A stretch of DNA of 64,000 nucleotides. Source: Oxobacter pfennigii (GTDB lineage: Bacteria; Bacillota; Clostridia; Clostridiales; Oxobacteraceae). Positions 1 through 7,950 of the stretch are shown one piece after another. The DNA lies in the NCBI RefSeq assembly GCF_001317355.1, contig NZ_LKET01000032.1, forward strand, positions 186,001 through 250,000, in the 5' to 3' direction. A program made the position numbers and the translations under genes. The notes under the pieces were generated by a model. It was not told where the DNA came from. It searched no databases and worked only from the letters and a program-made list of their open reading frames with translations. Each line of letters begins with the position of its first letter. Position 1 is the first letter of the stretch.

Positions 1-264
1 CCTGATGTTCTGGAAAGTCCTTGCAACACCCATCTTTGTTATTTCATAGGGTTTATGCCCTACAAGACTTTTACCGTCAAGTTTAATTTCACCTGTAGTA
101 GGCTGATACACGCCGGTTAACATATTAAAGCATGTAGTTTTACCTGAGCCGTTAGGTCCTATAAGCCCATGTATCTCATTTTTTTCAAGGGTAAGATTAA
201 ATTCAGAAACAGCTTTTAAGCCTCCGAATAATATGGATAGATTATCAACTCTTAGAAGTTCCAT
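1..264 (-). CDS. livG: Branched-chain amino acid ABC transporter, ATP-binding protein LivG (N-terminal part, cut by window edge)
   Basis: Only the first 88 codons are present; the gene runs off the left edge. The N-terminus has the ABC nucleotide-binding fold with a Walker A motif GPNGSGKTT near residue 36 and a Q-loop stretch (ARTFQNI) at the edge. It would hydrolyse ATP on the cytoplasmic side to drive LivHM. The ATG at 264 has a GGGGGG ribosome-binding site six bases upstream and overlaps the end of livM by 20 bases, which suggests translational coupling. A livF partner is expected beyond the edge. Confidence 0.93.
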   Translation of the reverse strand, partial: MELLRVDNLSILFGGLKAVSEFNLTLEKNEIHGLIGPNGSGKTTCFNMLTGVYQPTTGEIKLDGKSLVGHKPYEITKMGVARTFQNIR

Positions 265-1231
265 CTTTAACCCCCCTTTCCTTGCCGAATAATTTTTTCA
301 ATCTTTTTGCAGCACCTGAGATAGAAAGTTCTTTTGTTCCCAAAAGGCCAGAAGGTCTGTAAATCATAACTAGAATTAGTGCCAGAGAATAAATAACCAT
401 TCTGTAATCACTGAACTGTCTGAGGGCTTCAGGTAAAATTGTCAGTACTATTGAAGAGAATATAGAACCAATGATACTGCCCATACCGCCCATAACTACC
501 ATTATTACAATATCAATGGACTTTAAAAAATCAAAGGATTTCGGGTTGATATACATAATGTAATGAGCATATAATCCTCCTGCTATTCCGGCAAAAGCAG
601 CAGCTACGGTAAATGCCATAACTTTATATTTTGTAGTATTTATTCCCATGGCTTCTGCGGCTATTTCATCCTCTCTTATGGACTTTAGAGCTCTTCCATG
701 AGTTGAATTTATAATATTTATTACAACCAATACGGTAACAACCGCCAGTAAATATACAATATCAAATGTAGTCTTTTTGGGAATGCCCATAAGACCCCTT
801 GCACCGCCAACATATTCAATATTAACAAATAAAACCCTTATTATTTCACCAAAACCTAAGGTTGTTATAGCAAGATAATCACCTTTCAGTCTCAATGTCG
901 GGAAGCCTATAAGGCAGCCTACAATTGCAGCTGCAATTCCGCCTAAAATTAAGGCAGGCAAAAAAGGAATACCCATCTTGATTGATGCAACTGAAGCCAC
1001 ATAGCCTCCTACGGACATAAAACCAGCATGTCCTAATGACAGCTGCCCTGTTATACCGTTTATAAGGTTTAAGCTTACTGCCAATATGATGTTTATACCG
1101 GCAAAGGTGATAATCTGTATATGATAATTATTTAATACCTGATAACGCATAAGATTTGCCAGCACTAAATATACTAATACCGCAATCCCTATAACGATTA
1201 AATATTTTGTTCTCTCTTTCAATTTTGTCAC
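245..1231 (-). CDS. livM: Branched-chain amino acid ABC transporter permease LivM
   Basis: Integral membrane permease of the HAAT family, 328 aa, with about eight to ten hydrophobic segments. The central stretch GCLIGFPTLRLKGDYLAITT and the loop with EDEIAAEAMGIN, which contacts the ATPases, are typical of LivM. It starts with GTG placed directly after the livH stop codon, so translation is probably coupled. It pairs with LivH to form the channel that receives substrate from LivK. Length is normal for the family. The exact substrate (Leu/Ile/Val or another small amide or amino acid) cannot be read from sequence. Confidence 0.93.
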   Translation of the reverse strand: MTKLKERTKYLIVIGIAVLVYLVLANLMRYQVLNNYHIQIITFAGINIILAVSLNLINGITGQLSLGHAGFMSVGGYVASVASIKMGIPFLPALILGGIAAAIVGCLIGFPTLRLKGDYLAITTLGFGEIIRVLFVNIEYVGGARGLMGIPKKTTFDIVYLLAVVTVLVVINIINSTHGRALKSIREDEIAAEAMGINTTKYKVMAFTVAAAFAGIAGGLYAHYIMYINPKSFDFLKSIDIVIMVVMGGMGSIIGSIFSSIVLTILPEALRQFSDYRMVIYSLALILVMIYRPSGLLGTKELSISGAAKRLKKLFGKERGVKDGTSKS

Positions 1232-2110
1232 CTACACTTTCTCGCTGGTCTTCTTGCCCATCAATCCTGACGGTTTTACAAGAAGTATTATAATTAATAT
1301 TGCGAAAGCTATGGCATCAGAAAGTTGTGTAGATATATAACCCTTAGTCAATGTTTCGGCTATACCCATTAAAAATCCGCCGGCCATGGCACCAGGTATT
1401 ATACCTATACCTCCTAAGACAGCGGCTATAAATGCTTTTAACCCTGACATTACTCCCATAAGAGGGTCAATTCTCTGATATACTATACCAACCAGTACAC
1501 CTGCCACGGCAGCTAATGAAGAACCTATGGCAAAGGTGTAGGATATTGTCCTGTCGATGTTTATCCCCATCAGCTTTGCTGCGTCCTTATCCTGGGAGAC
1601 TGCTCTCATAGCCTTTCCAACTTTTGTTTTGTGGACTATAAACTGCAGTATCAGCATCAGTATTACAGAAACAGAAAAAACTACTATCTGTAAGTTATTT
1701 ATCTGTAAGCTTCCTATATTAATAATCTGAACTTTAATCAACTCAGGGAAGCTCCTTGGATTTGGACCTATGAAAATTCTTACAAGATTCTCAATAAGCA
1801 AAGAAACACCTATAGCTGTAATAAGGTTTGTTACTTTAGGTGCTGTCCTTATGGGCCTGTATGCAAGTTTTTCAATTGTTAGACCTAAAATAGCACTGGT
1901 AGCCATTGCTATTAAAAGTACGGGTAAAAAAGGCAATTTCAATGCCCCAGCAGCAAAAAAAGCAGCATATGCTCCTACCATGTAAATATCGCCATGGGCA
2001 AAATTTATTAACTGCACTATACCATAAACCATTGTGTATCCCAGAGCGATTAGCGCATATACGCTTCCAAGAGCAATACCGTTTATAGTTTGCTGTAGAA
2101 ATACCATCAT
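1232..2110 (-). CDS. livH: Branched-chain amino acid ABC transporter permease LivH
   Basis: Second permease of the liv system, about 292 aa and mostly transmembrane. It begins with the LivH signature QQTINGIALGSVYALIALGY and continues YGIVQLINFAHGDIYMVGAY. The EAA-like loop (AVSQDKDAAKLMGINIDRT) sits near residues 190-210. Several ATG codons cluster at the start; the one at 2110 has an AGGAG ribosome-binding site at six bases, while the more upstream ATG at 2116 overlaps it. It is separated from livK by a stable hairpin, which may keep livK expression above that of the membrane subunits. Confidence 0.93.
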   Translation of the reverse strand: MMVFLQQTINGIALGSVYALIALGYTMVYGIVQLINFAHGDIYMVGAYAAFFAAGALKLPFLPVLLIAMATSAILGLTIEKLAYRPIRTAPKVTNLITAIGVSLLIENLVRIFIGPNPRSFPELIKVQIINIGSLQINNLQIVVFSVSVILMLILQFIVHKTKVGKAMRAVSQDKDAAKLMGINIDRTISYTFAIGSSLAAVAGVLVGIVYQRIDPLMGVMSGLKAFIAAVLGGIGIIPGAMAGGFLMGIAETLTKGYISTQLSDAIAFAILIIILLVKPSGLMGKKTSEKV

Positions 2111-2140
2111 CCTCATCTCCTATTCTTCAAGTACGGGTTA

Positions 2141-2188
2141 TACCACAGCCCCCGGAGAAGGAGGAAGAATCTCCTCCGGGAAGTGGTA
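2141..2188 (-). other. Intercistronic hairpin between livK and livH
   Basis: Imperfect inverted repeat: TACCAC/GTGGTA as outer arms and CCCGGAG/CTCCGGG as inner arms, with no U-tract on either strand. It lies between the abundant binding-protein gene and its permease genes. By analogy with binding-protein operons elsewhere it may stabilise the livK mRNA 3' end or mark a processing site; this is inference. Confidence 0.6.
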
Positions 2189-2207
2189 ACAATTAATTAA
2201 TTGGGGG

Positions 2208-3404
2208 CTACGGATTAACCTTGGATGCGAAAGCCTGTTTGCCGTCTTTAATCTGAATCATAACAGCAGGTTTAACAGGGTTTCTGTTTTCATCAAGCTT
2301 GATTGTTCCTGTTACGGAAGTCATATCAGTTGCTTTTAATGCTTCAACTATTGCAGCACCGTCTGTTGAGTTAGCTTTCTTAATTGCTTCTAAAAGCATT
2401 TTTCCTGCATCATATGCAAGAGCTGCAAGAGCATCAGGAGTTTCGTTATATTTAGCTTTGTAATCATTAAGGAACTGAGTTACTTCAGGTGAAGTATCCT
2501 CTGATGAATAGTGATTGCTGAAATATCCGCCTTCAATTGAATCACCGGCTATAGTTACGAGGTCTGGTGAATCCCAGCCGTCCCCGCCTAAGAATGTACC
2601 GGTTATACCAAGATTTCTTGCCTGTTTAGCAATAAGTCCTACTGTCTGATAGTAGTCAGTTAAAATCAATACATCGGGATTTAAAGGTTTGATTGTTGTA
2701 AGCTGTGCATTGAAGTCAGTGTCACCGGTGTTATAGCTTTGTGATGAGACGACTTTACCGCCGGCAGCTTCAAAAGCAGCTGTGAAGAATTCAGCAAGAC
2801 CAACCGTGTAGTCGTTTGCTACGTCATAAAGTACAGCAGCAGTCTTGGCTTTAAGAGTTTCAGATGCAAACTTAGCTATAACTGTTCCCTGAAACGGGTC
2901 TATAAAGCATGCTCTGAATGCATATTCATTTCCTGCTAATGCAGTAACTCCGGGATTTGTTGACGAGCTTGAAACCATAGGAACTTTGCTCTGTGTTGCA
3001 ACTGGAGCCATAGCGAGAGTTACTTTACTTGCTACTGAACCTACTACACCAACAACTTTATCATTGTTGATAAGCTTCTGCAGCGCTGCAACGCCTGATT
3101 CCGGTTTATTTTCGTCGTCCTCAACTACTAAAACTATTTTGCTGCCGTTTATTCCGCCATTTGCATTATACTGTTCTATAAGAAGGTCTAAACCTTGCTT
3201 TGATGACTTACCGAATGTAGCAACGTCACCTGTCATAGGAAGAACTGCACCTATTTTTACTTCTGCGCCTAACCCTGCACTAGCACCGCCTGTTGGTGCT
3301 GTAGTAGGATTATTGTTGTTACTGCCGCCCTGTCCTGAGCAAGCAGTTAAAACTAAAGCTAAAACTAGCATAAATGACAATAAAATTGAACTCTTCTTTC
3401 TCAT
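2208..3404 (-). CDS. livK: Branched-chain amino acid ABC transporter substrate-binding lipoprotein LivK
   Basis: Extracellular substrate-binding protein (periplasmic-binding-protein type I, Leu/Ile/Val-binding family), 398 aa. The N-terminus is a lipoprotein signal: MRKKSS, a hydrophobic stretch, then the lipobox LTAC with Cys about residue 22, followed by a Gly/Asn/Pro/Thr-rich tether. The mature domain opens with VKIGAVLPMTGDVATFGKSS, typical of the family. A longer frame starts at 3458, but ATG 3404 has a strong GGAGG ribosome-binding site seven bases upstream and yields the signal peptide directly. It is first in the liv operon, behind the ykkC-family leader at 3530-3675. Confidence 0.95.
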   Translation of the reverse strand: MRKKSSILLSFMLVLALVLTACSGQGGSNNNNPTTAPTGGASAGLGAEVKIGAVLPMTGDVATFGKSSKQGLDLLIEQYNANGGINGSKIVLVVEDDENKPESGVAALQKLINNDKVVGVVGSVASKVTLAMAPVATQSKVPMVSSSSTNPGVTALAGNEYAFRACFIDPFQGTVIAKFASETLKAKTAAVLYDVANDYTVGLAEFFTAAFEAAGGKVVSSQSYNTGDTDFNAQLTTIKPLNPDVLILTDYYQTVGLIAKQARNLGITGTFLGGDGWDSPDLVTIAGDSIEGGYFSNHYSSEDTSPEVTQFLNDYKAKYNETPDALAALAYDAGKMLLEAIKKANSTDGAAIVEALKATDMTSVTGTIKLDENRNPVKPAVMIQIKDGKQAFASKVNP

Positions 3405-3503
3405 TTTAACTCCTCCATCAATTGAATTATTCACATTCTTTTCTCTTAATCGTTGCATATTAGCTTATCAAATCACCCCCACAGTGTTTACCTTTACATA
3501 TAA

Positions 3504-3519
3504 TGACACATTATGTCAA
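3504..3519 (-). promoter_or_regulatory. Possible secondary -35 box / operator palindrome upstream of livK
   Basis: Between the riboswitch terminator and livK the minus strand carries TTGACA (3514-3519) inside the inverted repeat TGACA-N5-TGTCA (3504-3518). No good -10 box follows at 17 bases, so this could be a weak promoter bypassing the riboswitch or a regulator site. Confidence 0.3.
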
Positions 3520-3529
3520 CAAGTTTAAT

Positions 3530-3576
3530 AAAAAAACTCGTAGGGGGGCCTTGTCCATCTAAGGATAAGACCTCCC
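3530..3576 (-). terminator. Rho-independent terminator of the liv leader (riboswitch expression platform)
   Basis: On the minus strand a 14-base arm (3563-3576) pairs with 3543-3556 with only two mismatches around a six-base loop, followed after six bases by a run of seven U. The 5' arm GGGAGG overlaps the conserved 3' GGCGGG block of the aptamer, so ligand-bound aptamer and terminator exclude each other, as expected of an ON switch. Confidence 0.85.
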
Positions 3577-3675
3577 GCCGAGCCTTTTGTACTAACGGTG
3601 TAACATACCTTCCTCAGTATGTTTGCTAACGCTTGGACCAGCATGAAACCATCGGAACCCTAGTTAGCCTCTTAT
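3572..3675 (-). ncRNA. ykkC-family riboswitch, subtype 2 (ppGpp- or PRPP-type), in the liv operon leader
   Basis: Read on the minus strand, the conserved blocks of ykkC subtype 2 RNAs occur in order: CTAGGGTTCCG (3653-3663), CTGGTCCAAGCG (about 3630-3641), ACACCG (3596-3601), an AAAAGGC stretch and GGCGGG (3574-3579). The P1 arms GCTAAC and GTTAGC enclose the first part, and an AACATAC/GTATGTT hairpin lies between. GGTCCAAG rather than GGTCCGAGAG argues for the subtype 2 group over guanidine-I. Subtype 2a (ppGpp) RNAs are known upstream of branched-chain amino acid genes and 2b (PRPP) upstream of purine genes, so context favours ppGpp; the sequence alone does not let me decide. Confidence 0.82.
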
Positions 3676-3729
3676 CAACATAATTAATTTGTCATTATAA
3701 ATTAAGCTAGGCTACTAATTAATAATAAT

Positions 3730-3758
3730 AATTTAGCATAGCTCGACGTATTATGCAA
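3730..3758 (-). promoter_or_regulatory. Candidate sigma-A promoter for the liv leader
   Basis: On the minus strand TTGCAT (3753-3758) and TAAATT (3730-3735) are spaced by 17 bases and lie about 60 bases upstream of the aptamer P1 stem. Confidence 0.45.
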
Positions 3759-3759
3759 G

Positions 3760-4023
3760 CAGTATTTTTTTAAAATTCAATAAAATCAAAAAGTCATACA
3801 ATTTAGAAAATATAAATTGACTGAAAATTTAGACATATCAGATTTATTATTAGAAATGAAAACCTTGAAAATGACGGGATTTTCAGAAATTAACTGAATT
3901 TCACATGTTATTTCATTAACAATTTCTATGTAAAATAATCAATTTCTTTTATTAAAAAATGAAAAATTCAAATTCCCTTCTTTCATATTTTATTATTATA
4001 ACTCATTTACATTACTAATCAAG
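3760..4023. other. AT-rich intergenic stretch without recognised content
   Basis: Between the liv promoter and the terminator of the LCP gene. Very AT-rich; no ORF, RNA or repeat was recognised. Confidence 0.5.
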
Positions 4024-4061
4024 TAAAAAAATGCTGTTGAATTTTTTATCATCAACAGCAT
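4024..4061 (-). terminator. Rho-independent terminator after the LCP gene
   Basis: Minus-strand hairpin ATGCTGTTGA / TCAACAGCAT with a U-run of seven, directly after the stop codon of the LCP-family gene. Confidence 0.9.
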
Positions 4062-4075
4062 TGATATTATTCATC

Positions 4076-5482
4076 TTATGGTGTAGCCGATTTTGTTGCA
4101 TCAGCCGGCGGTGGCGTGGGCAGATAACTGCCTGTTGGGGTGGGTTCCTTTATTCCCGTTGGTGTCGGGGTTGGTGACGTTGACGGTGTAGGAGTCGCCC
4201 CCGGTGATGTTTTCGGCGGAGTGGGAGTCTGTCCTGGTTTTTTTGTCGGCGTTACCGTAGGGTTATTGGTATTGTCTTCCTCATCTTCTCCAGGTGAATC
4301 CGGCTGTGAAACATCAGGACTGATCGGCGTGGGGAGCGTAGCTTCCAGTTCATCTTCGCTTTTCATGGATATTTCCGGTGTTCTGTAATCCGGAATATTA
4401 GCTTTGGGTTTTGATGCTACTACAACTGTGTCATCCATGTGGAAATTATTCTGCATGTAGCTTGGCACATCCTTATTGCCGGTAAGTGTTACATCATATA
4501 TAAACTCCTTTAATAATTGTGCCGTTGATTTTATATCTGGCACAAGAACTGCAGCACCATTTACATTCTGATCGTTAAAATACCCGTCTATGGGAACACG
4601 CATAGTCTGCATGCCTCCGTCAAAGCCGTATGCCGTAACTCCTAAGCTCACTATTTTCGACATAGGTATATTGGTTTGTATATATGATGCCAAGGTGGTC
4701 AGAAGCTGAGGCATTTTTAAAATGTTGGTCTGCTTAGCTTTTTCTGCTAAAGCTTTTAAAACTATTCTCTGCCTCTCAGTCCTCTCGTAATCCCCGTTAC
4801 CTACCTTTCTTATCCTTGCATAGGATAAGGCTTGCTGGCCGTTTATATGCTGAAATCCTGCTTTTTTAAGCAAGGTTGAATCTTTTCCGTTTATCTCAGT
4901 TATGAAATGATTTATTTCATTTACTTCATAATCCTTTACTTCAACTTCTATTCCACCAACCTGGTCGACCAGTTCCTGAAAGGCTTTAAAATCTATGATT
5001 GCATAATATTTTATATCCAAACCGAAATTGTCATTTATGGTTTTTAAGGCTAATTCAGGTCCTCCTATTGAATATGCAGAATTTATCCTGTCCATATGCT
5101 TATTCTTTGATGGTATTTCCACATATAAATCTCTCATGATGGATGTAAGTTTAATCACTTTGGAATCCTTATTGATGGAAGCTATTATGATAGAATCCGT
5201 CCTGCCATGATCCCCGGCTTCCCTGGAATCCACACCGAACAATACTATATTGTCAATCCCTGATGATTCCACCTCAGGGATGTCCACTTTTTCTCCATCG
5301 ACAACATCTATAGGATCATCAACAAAGGTAGGCGTAGGGGCAAAATACAATATATACAGCAAATTAGATACATATATAATTGCAGGTATAAGGATAATAC
5401 CCAAAACCAATATGCCTAATTTGGTTACTTTTCTTTTCTTCTTAGCTTTTCTGCTTCTTTGACTTCTGTTATCTTCAGACAT
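4076..5482 (-). CDS. LytR-CpsA-Psr (LCP) family cell-wall glycopolymer ligase
   Basis: 468 aa. LCP enzymes transfer anionic glycopolymers from undecaprenyl carriers to peptidoglycan at the outer face of the membrane. Seen here: a basic cytoplasmic N-terminus (residues 1-20), one membrane anchor (about 22-45), then an LCP domain (about 78-235) with the conserved arginine and aspartate stretches DSREAGDHGRTDSII and SIMRDLYVEIP, and HMDRINSAY. The C-terminal 90 residues are a Pro/Thr/Ser-rich low-complexity tail with TPTP repeats, probably a wall-spanning extension. ATG 5482 is preceded by AAGGAAA. It is monocistronic with its own promoter and terminator. Confidence 0.9.
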   Translation of the reverse strand: MSEDNRSQRSRKAKKKRKVTKLGILVLGIILIPAIIYVSNLLYILYFAPTPTFVDDPIDVVDGEKVDIPEVESSGIDNIVLFGVDSREAGDHGRTDSIIIASINKDSKVIKLTSIMRDLYVEIPSKNKHMDRINSAYSIGGPELALKTINDNFGLDIKYYAIIDFKAFQELVDQVGGIEVEVKDYEVNEINHFITEINGKDSTLLKKAGFQHINGQQALSYARIRKVGNGDYERTERQRIVLKALAEKAKQTNILKMPQLLTTLASYIQTNIPMSKIVSLGVTAYGFDGGMQTMRVPIDGYFNDQNVNGAAVLVPDIKSTAQLLKEFIYDVTLTGNKDVPSYMQNNFHMDDTVVVASKPKANIPDYRTPEISMKSEDELEATLPTPISPDVSQPDSPGEDEEDNTNNPTVTPTKKPGQTPTPPKTSPGATPTPSTSPTPTPTGIKEPTPTGSYLPTPPPADATKSATP

Positions 5483-5526
5483 TGCTTATTTCCTTTCTAT
5501 ATATAGTAAATGTTCAACACTTAACA

Positions 5527-5555
5527 ATTATACACTTATCACATAGGTTTTGCAA
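5527..5555 (-). promoter_or_regulatory. Sigma-A promoter of the LCP gene
   Basis: Minus strand TTGCAA (5550-5555), 17-base spacer, consensus TATAAT (5527-5532), about 45 bases before the start codon. Confidence 0.75.
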
Positions 5556-5692
5556 AATAAAAACGATAATAAGTGTAATAGTGAAATTTACATATATAGA
5601 CGTATAAATGCTTTAAAATGTTCTATTCTTTCCATATATCCTATGCATATGCTACTTTATAAACCGTCCTTTTTATAAGCCGGCCCCATTCA

Positions 5693-6559
5693 TTAATACC
5701 CTTTAATTCGTGCCAACCTCTGCCTGAAATCCTTGGCTTTTACTATATAATTTTCTATATCCTTAAGCTCACCCTGCTCTAAAATTTGGGTGAAGCAATC
5801 CAGCTCTTCTCTGAATTTCGAAAGATTGGCCATTATTTGCTCTTTATTAGTGGCGCATATATCTCTCCACATATTCAAGGAAGAATCGGATACTCTAGTC
5901 ATGTCCCTGAGTGAGCCTGCGGACATCTTTAATATATCATCTTCATATCCTCCTCTGTCAATGGAAGAAGAGAGGCATATGGATACAATATAGGGCAGAT
6001 GGCTTAAAGAAGCCGTCCATTTATCATGAGTAAATTCATCCTGGATAACTGTTAAAGCTCCTGTCTTTGATATTACCTCTTCAAGGGCCTTTACCTTTCC
6101 TTCAGGAACTCCCATCCTGGGTATCAATATATAGCTAGCTCCTTTAAACATATTGGCGCTTGCATTTATATAACCGGATTTTTCGCTTCCTGCCATAGGG
6201 TGCCCCCCTATGAAATATACATCCTCTTTTATATACGGGGCTAAATTTTTCATAATCCAGCCCTTTGTGCTTCCGGCATCCGAAATAATACAGCCTTTTT
6301 TAACCCCGGAAATGACATCCTTTATAATGTTTAGCATATCCATTACAGGTGTACAGACAAATATTAAATCGCAATCAAATACCGCCTCTTTAATATTCTC
6401 AATACTTATAACTTTTGCTCCGTCATTCAGCGCAAGCTTAAGGTTATCTTCATCATTATCGACACATGTCACATCAAATTCCCCTGTGCTTAAAAAAGCT
6501 TTTATAAGGGAACCTCCGATAAGCCCGGCTCCAATGACGGTAATCTTTTTAATCCCCAT
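5693..6559 (-). CDS. tyrA: Prephenate dehydrogenase (TyrA)
   Basis: 288 aa; oxidatively decarboxylates prephenate to 4-hydroxyphenylpyruvate with NAD(P)+ in tyrosine synthesis. A Rossmann motif GAGLIGGS lies at residues 9-16, and [12 protein letters not shown] near 125 and [13 protein letters not shown] near 180 are active-site stretches of the family. No C-terminal ACT domain is present. A longer frame could begin at a GTG at 6574, but the ATG at 6559 has GGGAG eight bases upstream and is preferred. It overlaps the end of aroF by 11 bases, so the two are translated as an operon under the T-box. Confidence 0.93.
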   Translation of the reverse strand: MGIKKITVIGAGLIGGSLIKAFLSTGEFDVTCVDNDEDNLKLALNDGAKVISIENIKEAVFDCDLIFVCTPVMDMLNIIKDVISGVKKGCIISDAGSTKGWIMKNLAPYIKEDVYFIGGHPMAGSEKSGYINASANMFKGASYILIPRMGVPEGKVKALEEVISKTGALTVIQDEFTHDKWTASLSHLPYIVSICLSSSIDRGGYEDDILKMSAGSLRDMTRVSDSSLNMWRDICATNKEQIMANLSKFREELDCFTQILEQGELKDIENYIVKAKDFRQRLARIKGY

Positions 6560-7571
6560 TGAATTTTCTCCCACAAACTTCTGCCAATACTTTAATTTCC
6601 CGTGCTAAGGCATTATATTTGTCAGGTCTTAATGATTGGGCACCGTCTGATAATGCTTCAAGAGGATTAGGGTGAACCTCTATCATAAGTCCGTCGGCAC
6701 CTGCAGCAACTGCAGCCTTTGACATGGCGCACACATATTTCCATACACCGGTGCCGTGGCTTGGGTCTATAATAATGGGAAGATGGCTGTTCTCTTTTAT
6801 AACAGGAATTGCACTTAAATCCAATGTATTTCTGGTGGCTGTCTCAAAGGTTCTTATACCTCTTTCACATAATATTACATCATAATTGCCTTCACACATG
6901 ATGTATTCCGCTGCGTTCAGCCATTCTTCTATTGTTGAGGATAGACCTCTCTTTAAAAGCACCGGCTTTTTAATCTTGCCTACTTCCTCAAGGAGGTTGA
7001 AATTCTGCATGTTTCTTGCCCCTATCTGCAATACGTCTGAATATTGTGCCACTGCTTCCAAATTTTCCGTACTCATGACCTCGGTAACTATCTTTAGACC
7101 TGTTGCTCTTTTTACCTCGTCTAACAGAAGTAATCCCTGCTCTTTTAATCCTTTAAAGGAGTATGGAGACGTCCTTGGCTTATATACCCCGCCTCTTAAA
7201 AACTGAGCACCGCTTATTTTTACAACCTCTGCCACTTCAAAAAGCTGTTCTCTGCTCTCAACTGCACAGGGGCCTGCCATTATTACGATTTCATCTCCCC
7301 CCACTTCAACATTTCCAACCTTCACTATGGTATTCCCGTTTTTAAAGGTTCTGCTGGCAAGTTTGTAACTGTTCATTATGGGAACTATTTTTTCCACTCC
7401 GGGCATCATTTCAAGAGGCTTGCCGCCTAATTTTTTCTTATCCCCCACCACTCCCAATATGGTTCTGTCAGTACCGGTTGATATATGAATATCCAGGCCG
7501 GCATTAATAATTACTCTTTTTACCTCTTCAATGTCCTTCTCCCTTGCATTGGCTTCCATAACAATTATCAT
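6549..7571 (-). CDS. aroF: 3-deoxy-7-phosphoheptulonate (DAHP) synthase, AroF/AroA type I-beta
   Basis: 340 aa; condenses phosphoenolpyruvate and erythrose 4-phosphate, the first step of the shikimate pathway. Residues 1-70 form a ferredoxin-like regulatory domain, as in Thermotoga-type enzymes. The barrel follows with [43 protein letters not shown] and IIDPSHGTG, the expected substrate and metal-binding stretches. The frame extends upstream to 7631, but ATG 7571 has GGAGGG seven bases upstream and sits just after the T-box terminator. With tyrA it forms a two-gene aromatic operon under tyrosine-type T-box control. Confidence 0.95.
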   Translation of the reverse strand: MIIVMEANAREKDIEEVKRVIINAGLDIHISTGTDRTILGVVGDKKKLGGKPLEMMPGVEKIVPIMNSYKLASRTFKNGNTIVKVGNVEVGGDEIVIMAGPCAVESREQLFEVAEVVKISGAQFLRGGVYKPRTSPYSFKGLKEQGLLLLDEVKRATGLKIVTEVMSTENLEAVAQYSDVLQIGARNMQNFNLLEEVGKIKKPVLLKRGLSSTIEEWLNAAEYIMCEGNYDVILCERGIRTFETATRNTLDLSAIPVIKENSHLPIIIDPSHGTGVWKYVCAMSKAAVAAGADGLMIEVHPNPLEALSDGAQSLRPDKYNALAREIKVLAEVCGRKFNGD

Positions 7572-7618
7572 TATTTTCCCTCCTAAATAAATATAAATTA
7601 AAATAAATTCAGACAAAT

Positions 7619-7885
7619 AAAAAAACCTCACATCCCTTAAAGGGACGAGAGGTTATCTCGCGGTACCACCCAAATTGGCTAATAAAAGCCCTGCTTATTA
7701 AGATACGAGGAATTACCTGATATCTCCTTTCTTTTAACGGTGAAAGAATCCGTCAAAGCCTACTGTTACTTCGGTTTGCAACTCCGGAGGGTACTTCATT
7801 ATACATAAGACACCGGTTTACACCACCCACCGGCTCTCTTCAGTCTTTATTATATAACTACTTTCATCCTTCATAGTCTTAATGA
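7619..7885 (-). ncRNA. T-box riboswitch, probable tRNA-Tyr (UAC specifier), controlling aroF-tyrA
   Basis: On the minus strand: stem I with AGAGAG and a CCGGTG...CCGGTG distal hairpin, a specifier stretch TGAAGTACCCTCC with TAC at 7791-7793, the T-box sequence GGGTGGTACCGCG (7659-7671), and a terminator AACCTC...GAGGTT with a U-run (7619-7654). Uncharged tRNA paired at the specifier and T-box would favour the antiterminator and allow aroF-tyrA transcription. The neighbouring triplet GTA (Val) is an alternative reading of the specifier; UAC fits the operon's product. Confidence 0.93.
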
Positions 7886-7896
7886 ATATTTTTTAT

Positions 7897-7925
7897 ATTT
7901 TAGCACCTTTTATTTCAAGAGTCAA
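7897..7925 (-). promoter_or_regulatory. Sigma-A promoter of the T-box/aroF-tyrA transcript
   Basis: Minus strand TTGACT (7920-7925), 17-base spacer, TAAAAT (7897-7902), just upstream of T-box stem I and just downstream of the fdhD stop codon. Confidence 0.8.
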
Positions 7926-7950
7926 TAATAAAAATTCAATTTTTGCATGT

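Noticed and set aside
3530-3700. 6S RNA, SRP RNA or S-box as identity of the liv leader RNA
   Set aside because: Conserved blocks of these RNAs are missing, while all main ykkC subtype 2 blocks are present in order.
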